Below, piece by piece: positions 1 to 9,400 of a stretch of 64,000 bases of DNA. The position numbers and the translations under genes are program-made. The number at the start of each line of letters is the position of its first letter. Position 1 is the first letter of the stretch. Under the pieces are notes generated by a model that was given only the letters and a program-made list of their open reading frames with translations, made no database searches and was not told where the DNA came from. This DNA comes from Phyllobacterium sp. OV277 (GTDB lineage Bacteria; Pseudomonadota; Alphaproteobacteria; Rhizobiales; Rhizobiaceae): positions 248,001 to 312,000 of the forward strand of contig NZ_FNIY01000001.1 of assembly GCF_900104355.1 (NCBI RefSeq), written 5' to 3'.

Positions 1-230
1 TTCCAGTTTGCGCCCTGATGACCCTTTTCCGCAGCAAACCGTAGTGCTTTAACAGCCTCGTCCTTGTGGCCATTCTTGTAGGCAGAAAATCCGAACTTGA
101 AGAGATCGAAGGGGCTTGAATCCTCGTTCATCTCCTTACCTGCATCAAAGGCATGGCACGGCAGCGTCATGACACTCAATGCAAGGCCAATCCCAAACAT
201 GGGGGCTGCGAAACGATCAATGATGAACAT
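1..230 (-). CDS. exoR: ExoR-like Sel1-repeat periplasmic regulator (partial, N-terminal part)
   Basis: Only the first 76 codons lie in the window; the gene runs off the left edge. The start ATG at 230 is followed by a signal peptide ending near LPCHA, then FDAGKEM and the stretch SPFDLFKFGFSAYKNGHKDEA, which opens a Sel1/TPR-like repeat and matches the N-terminus of rhizobial ExoR as I know it. ExoR is a periplasmic protein that holds the ChvG(ExoS)/ChvI two-component system inactive and so controls succinoglycan, motility and acid response. The family assignment rests on this N-terminus only. No operon partner is visible upstream. Confidence 0.7.
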   Translation of the reverse strand, partial: MFIIDRFAAPMFGIGLALSVMTLPCHAFDAGKEMNEDSSPFDLFKFGFSAYKNGHKDEAVKALRFAAEKGHQGANW

Positions 231-793
231 GACAGTGCACTTCCCTTGTCCGGAACGCGTGCGTCGCAGCATCGCCGCGCTCAGCACATCTCGTCAGGAC
301 CTGATATATGGCGACGCCCGCTGTTGTGCGGCTTGCCTTCCAATTTGTACCAGTCAGTGCTGTTCGCGCTGCCGGTGCTGTTATCGAGAAATATTGCACA
401 TCATTCCAGCGATCGTTTGACCGCATTCCGGCAATAGTACGGCCGGTTACATTTGAATCTGATATGCATGAAACAATGGAATCGTACGGGGTGCGCGTCA
501 GTTCCGACATCGCGTAACGGCTATCTGTATAAGCCAGAGGGATCGGTTTTGCGTCCATCATTGCCCCGTGCGGGATATCGGCACCATTGCACGATATATC
601 TTCAACCACTTATCGGTCGCCGCCCTATCGAGTTGCTCCGGGTTTGTGGCGCAAAATGGGCAAAATTGCCCCTTGCCTCCGCCTTGCAAATCATCGCTCA
701 GAAGTGTTGCTGAATCGTCACAAAACGTAATGGAGAATTTCTTACTTTTAGGACGACGTGCATCGCACTGCACAACAAACCAAGGGCCAAATA
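231..793. other. Intergenic stretch without a convincing gene
   Basis: The 560 bases between exoR and the FadL terminator hold only short overlapping reading frames on both strands, none with a good ribosome binding site or family signature. The part next to 230 should carry the exoR promoter, but I see no clear -35/-10 pair. Confidence 0.4.
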
Positions 794-826
794 CTAAAAA
801 GCCCGGTACGAATACCGGGCTTTTCT
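794..826 (-). terminator. Rho-independent terminator of the FadL-like gene
   Basis: An 8-bp GC-rich stem (GCCCGGTA at 801-808 with TACCGGGC at 813-820, loop CGAA) is flanked by an A-run on one side and a T-run on the other, so it can act in both directions. It lies 18 bases past the stop of the FadL-like gene. Confidence 0.85.
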
Positions 827-843
827 GTTCAATCTCAGATTGA

Positions 844-2097
844 TTAGAACTTCAACTTGCCCGAGAGCGAGACCGCGGTGACAAGGTCGTCGCCAAAGTC
901 ATAAGTAGCATCTGTACCGCATTTCTTTGCCGCATTCGGGCAAGCCGTTGGGCCGTAGGAACCTGATGTCAGCATGCCGATTGCACCGCCCAAACGAATT
1001 TCAACGTTCTTGTTGGGCGAATAGGCAACACCACCGGAAAGCAGATAGGTATCGGTCTGAGTTGTCAGGCCTGTTGATGTGCCACGATCCCAGCTAACCT
1101 GCAGCTGGCCGCTCCACTGGTCGTTAAACTTGTGACCGACACCACCAGTAACTGTCCAGCCGTCCTGGAACATCAGATCAAGCGACGTCGCACGTGCTGG
1201 CGAAGCTGGTCCGCAGGCAATTTTTCCCTGCGTGGCAGTGGGGCAGAAAGCGATGACGTTGAGAACACTCCAGTCAACCCATTTGACCGAACCATAGGCC
1301 AGCCAGCCCGGTGCGAAACCGCTCTGCAGCTTGAATTCGACCGACTGTGGCATGGTTGCAGTGCCGTAAACATTGGTGATCCGGCCACCAATGCCGGGCG
1401 CCAGCGGCGACTGCGTCAGATCAAGCGTCCCGGTTACCGTACCCAGATCAACTTCTGAGTTGTAAATCAGGCTGGCGCGCAACGCGATCTCTGGAATTTC
1501 GTAGGCAGCGCCAATGCGCCAGCCAACACCGTTGCCTTCAAGATCAAGACGGCCTGTGCCATCGAAACGACCTGGGAAGCCGGGATGAACCTGACGTTCC
1601 TTGAAACCGGAAACTTCCTGATAGGAGACACCACCGATAATGCGGAAGTCGCCTTTTTCACCGACGTTGAATTTGTAGGAACATGTCAGACCCCAGTCTT
1701 CGCTCTTGACCTTGGTTTCGATGTTCTGATTGACGCCGGCCCAATTGTTGCCTGGGTTGGTGTGAACGCCCCATGGCTGGCTATAGGTGCCCAAGCAATC
1801 CAGATCGGGTGTAATGCCAACCTTCGCGCCAAACTTATAAACCGAATAGTCAGGCGTTTCGTTTGCGGACTTGCTTTTGTTATTGTTGTTGCCATCGCGC
1901 GGATCAGTATCCTTCGCATTCTTGATCTTGCGATCAGGCATAACGTAGATCACGCCACCTTCGGTCGCAAAACGCTCTTCACTGAAGAGGAGATCCCAGT
2001 TGTAACCACCGCGCTCAAGGCCCCCGGCCTGAGCAGCGGTAGCAACACTTGTCAAAAGAAGCGCGCCGCCGATGATTGTGGAAATAGTCTTAGTCAT
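844..2097 (-). CDS. OmpP1/FadL/TodX-type outer-membrane transport protein
   Basis: This 417-residue protein starts with a clear signal peptide (hydrophobic core, cut near AQAGG) and continues as a beta-rich chain with alternating aromatic and Gly residues and a C-terminal LSGKLKF, typical of an outer-membrane barrel. The start AGGLERGGYNWDLLF and the overall length fit the FadL/OmpP1 family, which passes long-chain fatty acids or other hydrophobic compounds across the outer membrane by lateral diffusion. It is monocistronic: a strong terminator follows the stop and its upstream region holds a 27-base inverted repeat at 2153-2179 that may be an operator. The true substrate cannot be read from sequence. 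Confidence 0.85.
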   Translation of the reverse strand: MTKTISTIIGGALLLTSVATAAQAGGLERGGYNWDLLFSEERFATEGGVIYVMPDRKIKNAKDTDPRDGNNNNKSKSANETPDYSVYKFGAKVGITPDLDCLGTYSQPWGVHTNPGNNWAGVNQNIETKVKSEDWGLTCSYKFNVGEKGDFRIIGGVSYQEVSGFKERQVHPGFPGRFDGTGRLDLEGNGVGWRIGAAYEIPEIALRASLIYNSEVDLGTVTGTLDLTQSPLAPGIGGRITNVYGTATMPQSVEFKLQSGFAPGWLAYGSVKWVDWSVLNVIAFCPTATQGKIACGPASPARATSLDLMFQDGWTVTGGVGHKFNDQWSGQLQVSWDRGTSTGLTTQTDTYLLSGGVAYSPNKNVEIRLGGAIGMLTSGSYGPTACPNAAKKCGTDATYDFGDDLVTAVSLSGKLKF

Positions 2098-2152
2098 TAA
2101 GTCCTCCCCGAGACCTGAAAACTTCTGAACGCGCGATCACAGTTCAGCAAAA

Positions 2153-2179
2153 TTGTTACCAATACGTAATAGGTAACAA
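2153..2179. promoter_or_regulatory. Perfect 8-bp inverted repeat upstream of the FadL-like gene
   Basis: TTGTTACC (2153-2160) and GGTAACAA (2172-2179) are perfect inverted copies separated by 11 bases that contain the palindrome TACGTA. The site lies 56 bases before the FadL start codon, where an operator would be expected. No cognate regulator is encoded next to it. Confidence 0.5.
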
Positions 2180-2414
2180 AGCGCGCGAATCCTGCAACTT
2201 GTTTAAAACAGGAGGTTTTCGATGGTCGGAGGCATGAAATTCAAAAACGTGGAGCTTTCGTGTATTTTCACCCATGTTTTTTAGAATTTCGCAATGCACA
2301 ACCCCGCATTGAAGCCAGAAACGGGCCGTTTTCAGCCAGAAAGCGTCAATGTTGCTCAAATGCAACGGCGCTCAAAAATGACCGAATTGGGGCGGATAAC
2401 TGTCGAAAGTAGGA

Positions 2415-2444
2415 TGCGCTCCCCACCTATTCAAGGGGAGCGCA
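2415..2444. terminator. Hairpin downstream of valS
   Basis: TGCGCTCCCC (2415-2424) pairs perfectly with GGGGAGCGCA (2435-2444) around a 10-base loop. It lies 51 bases past the valS stop. No strong T-run follows, so it may be a weak terminator, an mRNA 3' stabiliser or a small repeat-type palindrome. Confidence 0.5.
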
Positions 2445-2494
2445 GATTAATTCAATTAAATTGAGAATCAATTAGCCAGAAATGGCTAGTTTGC

Positions 2495-5281
2495 TCAACT
2501 TGCCTCGCTTACACGGCGAATGGCGACTTCGATCTTCTCAATCGATGCTTGCAATTCGATGAGGCGCTCGCGTTCGGCTTCGACAATCTCGGGCTTGGCA
2601 TTGGCGACAAACTTCTCATTGCCAAGCTTCTTCTCGATCTTACCGATTTCCTCGTTGATTTTACCGGCTTCCTTGCCAAGGCGAGCAACCTCAGCCTTCA
2701 CATCGATCAGGCTGCCCAGTGGCAGGCAGGCGGTCGCTTCGCCGATAACAAACTGAGCCGAACCCTTTGGCGCCTCATCAGCCAGATTGATCGTTTCAAC
2801 GCGGGCGCGCCATTTGATCGATGCCTCATGGCGCACCAATCGCTCCTTGGTGGCATCACTGGTTCCAACGACAACGAGCGGAGCTGTTGCGGATGCCGGA
2901 ACATTCATTTCAGCCCGCACCGAGCGGATACCTGTCACAAGATCAATCAGCCAGTTGATATCGGCTGCGGCTTCGGCATCGAGGAAATCCGGCTCCGGCC
3001 AGCCCGCATGGCAAAGCAAGGTATCACGCACCTGCCCCTCGCCTGCGGTATGCGCCCACAACTCTTCCGTCATGAAAGGCATGAACGGATGCAGCAGCTT
3101 GTAGATTTCATCGAGAACATAGGCAGCGCAGACCTGCGCTTCGGCCTTGGCTTCCGCATCTTCGCCGTTGAATACCGGCTTCAGCAGTTCAATGTACCAG
3201 TCGCAGAACTGATTCCAGACGAAACGGTAGGCAGCGCCAGCCGCTTCGTTGAAGCGATAGCTGGTAATGCCATCGGTAACGTCGCGCACCGCATTGGTGA
3301 GTTCTGTCAAAATCCAGCGATTGACCGTCAGCTTGGCATTCTCGGGGCGAAATGCCGGATTGCGTGCCACGCCGTTCATCTCGGCAAAGCGCGTGGAATT
3401 CCAGAGTTTTGTTCCGAAATTGCGGTATCCGGCAATACGGCTCGGGTCGAGCTTCACATCGCGCCCCTGTGCCGCCATGATCGCAAGCGTGAAACGCAGC
3501 GCGTCAGCCCCGTATTCCTCGATCAGTTCCAGCGGGTCGATGATGTTGCCTTTCGACTTCGACATCTTCGCACCGTTCTTGTCGCGAACAAGCGCATGCA
3601 TGTAGATCGTGTGGAATGGCTCTTCATCCATGAAGTGCAAGCCCATCATCATCATCCGGGCCACCCAGAAGAAGATGATGTCAAAGCCTGTCACGACCAC
3701 ATCGGTCTTGTAGTACATGGCAAGCTCGGGCGTCTTATCAGGCCAGCCCAATGTGGAGAACGGCCACAGAGCCGACGAGAACCACGTATCGAGCACGTCC
3801 TCATCACGGGTGAGAAGTTCGCCCGGCTTGAAGTCTTCAAGCAGGTTCTGCACATAGGCCTTCATCGGCCCTTCATGCGCAAGATAATGCTGAACAGCAG
3901 CGCTCAAGGCCTCTTCTTCGGTTTTTTCGACAAAAACCTGACCATCTGGACCATACCACGCCGGAATCTGGTGCCCCCACCAGAGCTGACGGGAAATTGT
4001 CCAGGGCTGGATATTCTCCATCCAGTCAAAATAGGTCTTTTCCCAATTTTTGGGCACAAAGTTTGTGCGCCCTTCGCGGACACTGGCAATAGCAGGCTTG
4101 GCGAGTTCACCGGCATTCACATACCACTGATCGGTCAGATAAGGCTCAATCGGCACGCCGCCGCGATCGCCATGCGGGACCATGTGCGTATGATCGTCGA
4201 TCTTCTCGAGATAGCCGCCCTCTTCCATCATGGTGACGATCAGCTTGCGCGCTGCAAAACGGTCCTTGCCATCAAGGGCATGGATCAGTTGATCGAGATG
4301 ACTCGATTTCTCCAATCCTTCGAGGAAGTCGTTGTTATCCTTCAGGAAGATCGATGCATCCATGTTCAGGATATTGATGACGCGCAGATCGTTACGCTTG
4401 CCAACCTCCGCATCATTGAAATCATGGGCAGGCGTGATCTTGACTGCACCTGATCCGGCTTCCGGATCGGCGTAATTATCAGCAACGATAGGAATCAGGC
4501 GGCCAACCAGCGGCAGAACAACATTATTGTCCAGAACCGCGTGATAGCGTTCGTCTTTTGGGTTAACCGCAACGCCCGTATCACCAAGCATGGTTTCCGG
4601 ACGAGTCGTGGCAACCACAATATAGGTGTGCGGATTTTCCGGATCGAATGCGACATTCTCAAGCGGATAACGAAAATGCCACAGATGGCCTTTAAGCTCA
4701 CGCTGCTCGACTTCGATGTCGGAGATCGTTGTCAGCAATTTCGGGTCCCAGTTGACCAGACGCTTGTCCTTGTAGATCAGCCCCTGCTTGTAGAGGGTGA
4801 CAAAGACTTCAAGAACGGCCTTCGAAAGCCCCTCATCCATGGTGAAACGTTCACGCGACCAGTCACAGGATGCGCCAAGGCGCTTCAGCTGATCGACGAT
4901 AATGCCGCCGGATTCCGACTTCCATTCCCAGACCCGCTCGATGAATTTTTCGCGGCCCATGGCACGGCGGCCCGGCTGCTGGCGTTCCATCAACTGGCGC
5001 TCGACCACCATCTGTGTCGCGATACCTGCGTGATCCAAACCCGGCTGCCACAGCACATTCTTGCCGCGCATACGCTCGAAGCGGACAAGAATATCCTGAA
5101 TCGTATTGTTCAGCGCGTGGCCCATATGCAGCGAGCCGGTCACATTGGGCGGAGGAATAACAATCGAGAAAGGATCAGCGCCGGGCTTTGAACCAGCTCC
5201 AGCCTTGAATGCTCCAGCTTCATCCCAGCGTTCTGCGATCTTCGGCTCTATAGCCCCGGCGTCATAGGTCTTCTCAAGCAT
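2495..5281 (-). CDS. valS: Valine--tRNA ligase
   Basis: This 928-residue class I aminoacyl-tRNA synthetase attaches valine to tRNA-Val in the cytoplasm. The HIGH signature is HMGH at residues 52-55 after PPPNVTGS, and the KMSKS loop is KMSKS at 572-576. The connective insert between them is the editing domain that clears threonyl-tRNA-Val. The C-terminal 70 residues form a charged coiled coil (KINEEIGKIEKKLGNEK) typical of the ValRS tRNA-binding arm. Length is normal for the family. The gene lies 266 bases downstream of the PopZ-like gene in the same direction. A 634-codon open frame on the opposite strand is a coding shadow. Confidence 0.98.
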   Translation of the reverse strand: MLEKTYDAGAIEPKIAERWDEAGAFKAGAGSKPGADPFSIVIPPPNVTGSLHMGHALNNTIQDILVRFERMRGKNVLWQPGLDHAGIATQMVVERQLMERQQPGRRAMGREKFIERVWEWKSESGGIIVDQLKRLGASCDWSRERFTMDEGLSKAVLEVFVTLYKQGLIYKDKRLVNWDPKLLTTISDIEVEQRELKGHLWHFRYPLENVAFDPENPHTYIVVATTRPETMLGDTGVAVNPKDERYHAVLDNNVVLPLVGRLIPIVADNYADPEAGSGAVKITPAHDFNDAEVGKRNDLRVINILNMDASIFLKDNNDFLEGLEKSSHLDQLIHALDGKDRFAARKLIVTMMEEGGYLEKIDDHTHMVPHGDRGGVPIEPYLTDQWYVNAGELAKPAIASVREGRTNFVPKNWEKTYFDWMENIQPWTISRQLWWGHQIPAWYGPDGQVFVEKTEEEALSAAVQHYLAHEGPMKAYVQNLLEDFKPGELLTRDEDVLDTWFSSALWPFSTLGWPDKTPELAMYYKTDVVVTGFDIIFFWVARMMMMGLHFMDEEPFHTIYMHALVRDKNGAKMSKSKGNIIDPLELIEEYGADALRFTLAIMAAQGRDVKLDPSRIAGYRNFGTKLWNSTRFAEMNGVARNPAFRPENAKLTVNRWILTELTNAVRDVTDGITSYRFNEAAGAAYRFVWNQFCDWYIELLKPVFNGEDAEAKAEAQVCAAYVLDEIYKLLHPFMPFMTEELWAHTAGEGQVRDTLLCHAGWPEPDFLDAEAAADINWLIDLVTGIRSVRAEMNVPASATAPLVVVGTSDATKERLVRHEASIKWRARVETINLADEAPKGSAQFVIGEATACLPLGSLIDVKAEVARLGKEAGKINEEIGKIEKKLGNEKFVANAKPEIVEAERERLIELQASIEKIEVAIRRVSEAS

Positions 5282-5547
5282 GCGAATAGTCCGTCATTTT
5301 TGCGGAAAAGGATTAGCTACGGTGTAAACCGAATGGCTGGACATAAGTCAATGATAACTGGCGAATGTCGTCGGAATGGCTTTGACTCGCGGGTAGAAGA
5401 ACTCCGTGAGTATCATCGTATCGCACATTGCGCTTACATCAAGGCGAATGCCGTCTCGCAAGCTATAGCCACAAGCGGACGCGGAGTCTGCGGAGCGCGA
5501 TTATATACGCTCTCGCGATTGTTGGGAGAATGTAGTCCGGATCCATA

Positions 5548-6369
5548 TTAGCGTTTGGCGCCACGCGCCACGCGCTCAATTTCCTCACGTACAAGACGCT
5601 CGACGAGATTTGGCAGATTGTTATCCAGCCAGTCCTGCAGCAAGGGCCGCATGATTTCCTGTGCGATCTCGTCAAAAGAACGCCGCTGCTCGTTCTGCAC
5701 CGCAAAGGAAAGATCACCGAAAGCGGCACTGACCTGACGTTCCGTCGCTTCAGACAGGATCGGCTCCAATGCACGCTCCAGATCCAAAGACACTTCGTCA
5801 CCTATGGTTGCCTCTGATGCATCAGAGACGGCTTCAACGGGCTCCGGAGTAAACGTCTGCTCTTCCGCCTTGATCTGCTCCGGTTCAATGGCAGGCTCCT
5901 CGTAGGGTACAGGCGCGACGACAGGGGTTTCGATAATCGCTTCCGGTACTTCAAAGGTCTCTGCCTCATGCCCATGATAGTCCATTGGCTCATGCACAGA
6001 CGTTTCGGGAATGACGGGTGTCTCCAGAACTTCAGGCTGCACGACTGATTCCGTTACGGTAGCTTCGCGTTCAACGAGTTTCGACTGAAGCGGCGAGAAT
6101 GGCCGGCTCAGCGGTGCCTCAAAGGATTGCGGGGCCGGATGCGAAACGGCAATGCCTTCGCGTGGCGGCAATTCCACCTCTTCGTCGGCTAGATCATAGG
6201 ACTGAGGCTGCACCTGCATTGCAGCGGTCTGAACAGGGACATCTGAATTAACGGGTGTAGGCACAACATCATCCGTGCGCGTCGTATCACTCTCTTCGAT
6301 GATGCGACGGATCGAGGCGAGAATCTCTTCCATAGAAGGTTCGCGCGCCACGCTGGATGATTGTGCCAT
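5548..6369 (-). CDS. popZ: PopZ-like polar organising protein (DUF2497)
   Basis: The protein (273 residues from the ATG at 6369; an upstream ATG at 6420 would add 17) has the family layout: a short conserved N-terminal helix EPSMEEILASIRRIIEESD, a long acidic Pro/Glu-rich disordered middle, and a C-terminal helical block ending LVREEIERVARG that drives oligomerisation. PopZ in Caulobacter forms a polar scaffold that anchors the chromosome origin and recruits cell-cycle proteins; in polar-growing Rhizobiales it sits at the growth-derived pole. It precedes valS and follows tolC on the same strand, an order I recall from Brucella relatives. Confidence 0.88.
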   Translation of the reverse strand: MAQSSSVAREPSMEEILASIRRIIEESDTTRTDDVVPTPVNSDVPVQTAAMQVQPQSYDLADEEVELPPREGIAVSHPAPQSFEAPLSRPFSPLQSKLVEREATVTESVVQPEVLETPVIPETSVHEPMDYHGHEAETFEVPEAIIETPVVAPVPYEEPAIEPEQIKAEEQTFTPEPVEAVSDASEATIGDEVSLDLERALEPILSEATERQVSAAFGDLSFAVQNEQRRSFDEIAQEIMRPLLQDWLDNNLPNLVERLVREEIERVARGAKR

Positions 6370-6524
6370 GATACTCTCGCCTACTACATCTTGTTTCGCT
6401 GCCAAGCAACGAATCTGCATTCAGTGTAGAGGCTTACATTGTCTTTGAGAATCCCTCGGGCCGACAATCCGGTCTAACCCACAGACTTTTCTGGCCATCG
6501 CGAAAAACCTGATATCTCAATCCA

Positions 6525-6560
6525 CAAACGCAAATGCCGCCGGAAGTTGACCGGCGGCAT
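6525..6560 (-). terminator. Terminator-like hairpin after tolC
   Basis: ATGCCGCCGG (6534-6543) pairs with CCGGCGGCAT (6551-6560) in a 10-bp perfect stem with a 7-base loop, 33 bases past the tolC stop. On the minus strand the stem is followed by TTTGCGTTTG, a moderate U-tract. Confidence 0.7.
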
Positions 6561-6592
6561 CTGAATAATCTCGAATGAATGGACCCAAAAGC

Positions 6593-7987
6593 CTAACGGC
6601 CGTCTGGCGTCCGCAGTCCGAACCACTTGTCCTTGACGGCTTCGTAATGCTCTTCCGGCTTGTATTGAGCCACTTGCAGCCCGATCCGTTCCGGCGAAAG
6701 CCGTCCAACGGCCAGAAGTACAGCATAACTTGTGACGACGCTGTCACGTTCAGCTTGCGCCAAAGCGATCTGTCCGGAAAGAACCTGAGCCTGCTGCTGC
6801 AATACGTCGAATGTCGTGCGCTGGCCAACCTTGCGTTCTTCAATCACACCGTTCAAGGCGAGCTGTGCGGCGGAGATAACGGTCTTCTGCGCAACAATGG
6901 ATGCCTTGGCGGCTTCAAGCTGCGACCAGGACTTGGCAATCGCCTGACGCACCGTATCCCGCTGTACATCAACTTCAATCCGGCGCTGGGCCGCAGTTTC
7001 CTTGGCCTGACGAACCAGTGCTGGCGTGCGACCACCGCTGTAGATCGGAATGGTCAGCGTGATGCCTGCCGATGCCGTGGTGTAATCATTTGACGAGCCC
7101 GGCGTGCCGCCCGTGTAAAAATCATTGCGGTTCACGCTACCGCTCAACCCAACTTGCGGCAGCAAAGCACCTTCGTTGGATTTTACGTCATAGCCAGCTG
7201 CGTCAAGTGCATACTGCGTCGCCAAAATCGCTGGGTGATCGTTAGCTGCAATGGCAAAAGCCGAATCCATGGACTTGGGCAAGTTCTTCGACGCAATACT
7301 TGCCGACTTGAGGCCAGTCGGCGAAGCGCCAACAATCTGAATATATGTCGCTTCGGCGGTCTTTGCATCTGAACGCGCTACGTTAAGCGTGGCGATAGCC
7401 GCCGCTTTCTCCGCGTCAGCCTGCGCAACGTCTGTTCGCGTGCCTTCACCAACATCAAACCGAGCCTTGGCAGCACGCAGCTGCTCATCAAGGAATTCAA
7501 GGTTCTTTTGCCGCAGAACAACGATCTGACGTGCCAGATACACGTCCATGTAGGCCTGTGCAGCACTGAAAAGCAGATTCTGAGTGTTGTTCCGCAGATT
7601 CTCGCGAGCAGCCAAAACCTGCGTCTTGGAAGAAGCTACTTTGTTCTGTGTTTGAAATCCGTCAAACAACGTCTGGTTGACCGAAATACCATATGTTCCA
7701 CTGGTGGAATCATTGGTGCTGCTGCCATCATTCCGGCGCGCAGCAGCGGTCAAATTCGCTGTGGCTGAAATTGTCGGACGATAACCGGATTTGGCAACGG
7801 CAACACCCTCATCCGTCACGCGCACACCGGCACGATCAGCATTAAGCGTCGAATTGTTGCCATATGCCTTGGCCATGGCGCCAAGGATCGTTTCTGCCAG
7901 TGAAGGCGTAGATGTCAAGACCGTCGCCGACAGCAGCGCCGCGGTGAGTACTCGCTTACCCGCTATGAACACCATAAACCCCTTCAT
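6593..7987 (-). CDS. tolC: TolC-family outer-membrane efflux/secretion channel
   Basis: The 464-residue product has a signal peptide cut near SLAETILG and the two-fold repeated coiled-coil layout of TolC: the first half carries TISATANLTAAARR and ARENLRNNTQNLLFSAAQAYMDV, the second repeats ARFDVGEGTRTDVAQAD and VGQRTTFDVLQQQAQVL. TolC trimers form the outer-membrane duct of RND pumps and type I secretion systems; the Brucella orthologue is BepC. No pump genes lie beside it, as is common, so it probably serves several partners encoded elsewhere. The PIMT gene upstream is on the same strand after about 150 bases. Confidence 0.95.
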   Translation of the reverse strand: MKGFMVFIAGKRVLTAALLSATVLTSTPSLAETILGAMAKAYGNNSTLNADRAGVRVTDEGVAVAKSGYRPTISATANLTAAARRNDGSSTNDSTSGTYGISVNQTLFDGFQTQNKVASSKTQVLAARENLRNNTQNLLFSAAQAYMDVYLARQIVVLRQKNLEFLDEQLRAAKARFDVGEGTRTDVAQADAEKAAAIATLNVARSDAKTAEATYIQIVGASPTGLKSASIASKNLPKSMDSAFAIAANDHPAILATQYALDAAGYDVKSNEGALLPQVGLSGSVNRNDFYTGGTPGSSNDYTTASAGITLTIPIYSGGRTPALVRQAKETAAQRRIEVDVQRDTVRQAIAKSWSQLEAAKASIVAQKTVISAAQLALNGVIEERKVGQRTTFDVLQQQAQVLSGQIALAQAERDSVVTSYAVLLAVGRLSPERIGLQVAQYKPEEHYEAVKDKWFGLRTPDGR

Positions 7988-8135
7988 TCTCTAAAATCTG
8001 TAAACCCCAGACCGAACCGACTGGTTCGACCACATGTCGTTCATTAGCTTTCAATTTGCAAGATGGACCACAGACACATTTTTCGATATCCGAACAAAGT
8101 GGTCAACCGTTGCACTTTTGTCTCATGCGCGACAG

Positions 8136-8810
8136 TTAAAACTCGAACTCAGGCACTTTCTCAAAACCGGGAAGCAGCTTCACGGCAGAGTTGAAAGCAG
8201 GACGACCGGACACAACTCCATCATTCTTGACGTAGATCATGGCCTTGGCAGAATTGCCCGCGCCCTCAACGGCGACAAGACGTCCCCCATCCTTCAGCTG
8301 GTCGAATAATGGACCAGGAACATGATCAATACCACCCTCAAACAAAATCACGTCGTAAGGTGCTTCTGAAGCGTAGCCATTTTGCAACGGCGCGCTAACC
8401 ACAACCACATTGTCATAACCAAGTTCCGCCAGCGTCGTGGTTGCCTGCTGTGCAAGGCTCTGATCGTTTTCGAGCGCAATGACTGACCCGGCGATTCGCG
8501 AAAGCACACCAGCCGAGTAACCAGTTGCACAACCAATATCGAGCACGACATCGTCAGGCTGCACATTTGCCAATTGTACAAGCTTGGCGAATGGCGAAGG
8601 TTGCATCAGATAACGTGGGCCTGATTCCGCAGTAGCCGCAGCCACAAGCACATCCTCGTCAATGTAAGCCAGAGGCACACGCGCGGCCGGTACAAATTTT
8701 TCGCGGGGGACATCAAGGAACGCCTGAAGCAGTGGTTTGTCGGTCACATCAGTCGTACGCAACTGATTGTCGACCATCTTGATGCGAAGATCTTCAAAGT
8801 TCAGCGTCAT
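8136..8810 (-). CDS. pcm: Protein-L-isoaspartate O-methyltransferase family protein
   Basis: The 224-residue protein (ATG at 8810) carries the family signatures LRTTDVTDKPLLQAFLDVPRE near the N-terminus and the SAM-binding loop VVLDIGCATGYSAG around residue 80. PIMT enzymes methylate isoaspartyl residues in aged proteins so that they can revert to aspartate. In Rhizobiales this short version next to tolC is often annotated as PIMT although its activity is untested, so the exact substrate is uncertain. A longer start at 8846 adds 12 residues without family similarity. Confidence 0.88.
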   Translation of the reverse strand: MTLNFEDLRIKMVDNQLRTTDVTDKPLLQAFLDVPREKFVPAARVPLAYIDEDVLVAAATAESGPRYLMQPSPFAKLVQLANVQPDDVVLDIGCATGYSAGVLSRIAGSVIALENDQSLAQQATTTLAELGYDNVVVVSAPLQNGYASEAPYDVILFEGGIDHVPGPLFDQLKDGGRLVAVEGAGNSAKAMIYVKNDGVVSGRPAFNSAVKLLPGFEKVPEFEF

Positions 8811-8846
8811 GGTCCACAAGCTTTCCTGGCAAGGCACTTGCAACAC

Positions 8847-9400
8847 AGAGCGCTTGCAAGCGCGTAACAGGCCTCCGCCGGATGATTACAGCAGAAGCAA
8901 TAATTTAGGACAGGATGTGGCAAAAAATTAAGCCATCGTCAATCAATGTCTGCCCTGACGAGATGACATAGCTGTCATTTTTCACGAATATCAACCATTT
9001 CTCGCGAGCCGTAATCTTTGTGCAACTCTTGTCGCGTTTTTCAGGGGACGGAACGCCGGGGGTCATCGTCTTGCGATTGATTCTTTGGTGACCCGTAACA
9101 GCGATAAATTTTGAGATTCGAAACATCTGGTACCGCGTCTAACGTCATTGTGAATTGATATGAGCAGCGTAATTGCGCGACTAACTGAATGCGACACATC
9201 TTAAAGTATAACAAAAACAGGCGTCGAACTGGTTGAAAATCCGTGGTAAAGTAAAACGCACTGAAGCTGCTTTTATTTACCTTGCTATTGTTTTCCGCTC
9301 ACGCATGTACTCAATTCTGTGATTGAACTGACAGCACGCACCTGCCATTGTCATACGCAGGCAAAAGGAATCGGTAAGCGGTAATAGGAATTAGGCGTAA
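8847..9400. other. Intergenic stretch between PIMT and GGDEF genes
   Basis: About 550 bases separate these divergent genes. The sequence is AT-richer than its surroundings and must hold both promoters, but I see no gene, tRNA or strong palindrome in it. Confidence 0.4.

Noticed and set aside
217-609. 130-codon frame beside exoR
   Set aside because: Overlaps the exoR signal-peptide region on the same strand in another frame and shows no family pattern.
2549-4453. Open frame of 634 codons opposite valS
   Set aside because: It is fully antisense to a certain gene, has no ribosome binding site and encodes a His/Arg-rich sequence typical of a shadow frame in GC-biased codons.
5300-5551. 83-codon frame between valS and popZ
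   Set aside because: No ribosome binding site, overlaps the popZ end, no motif.
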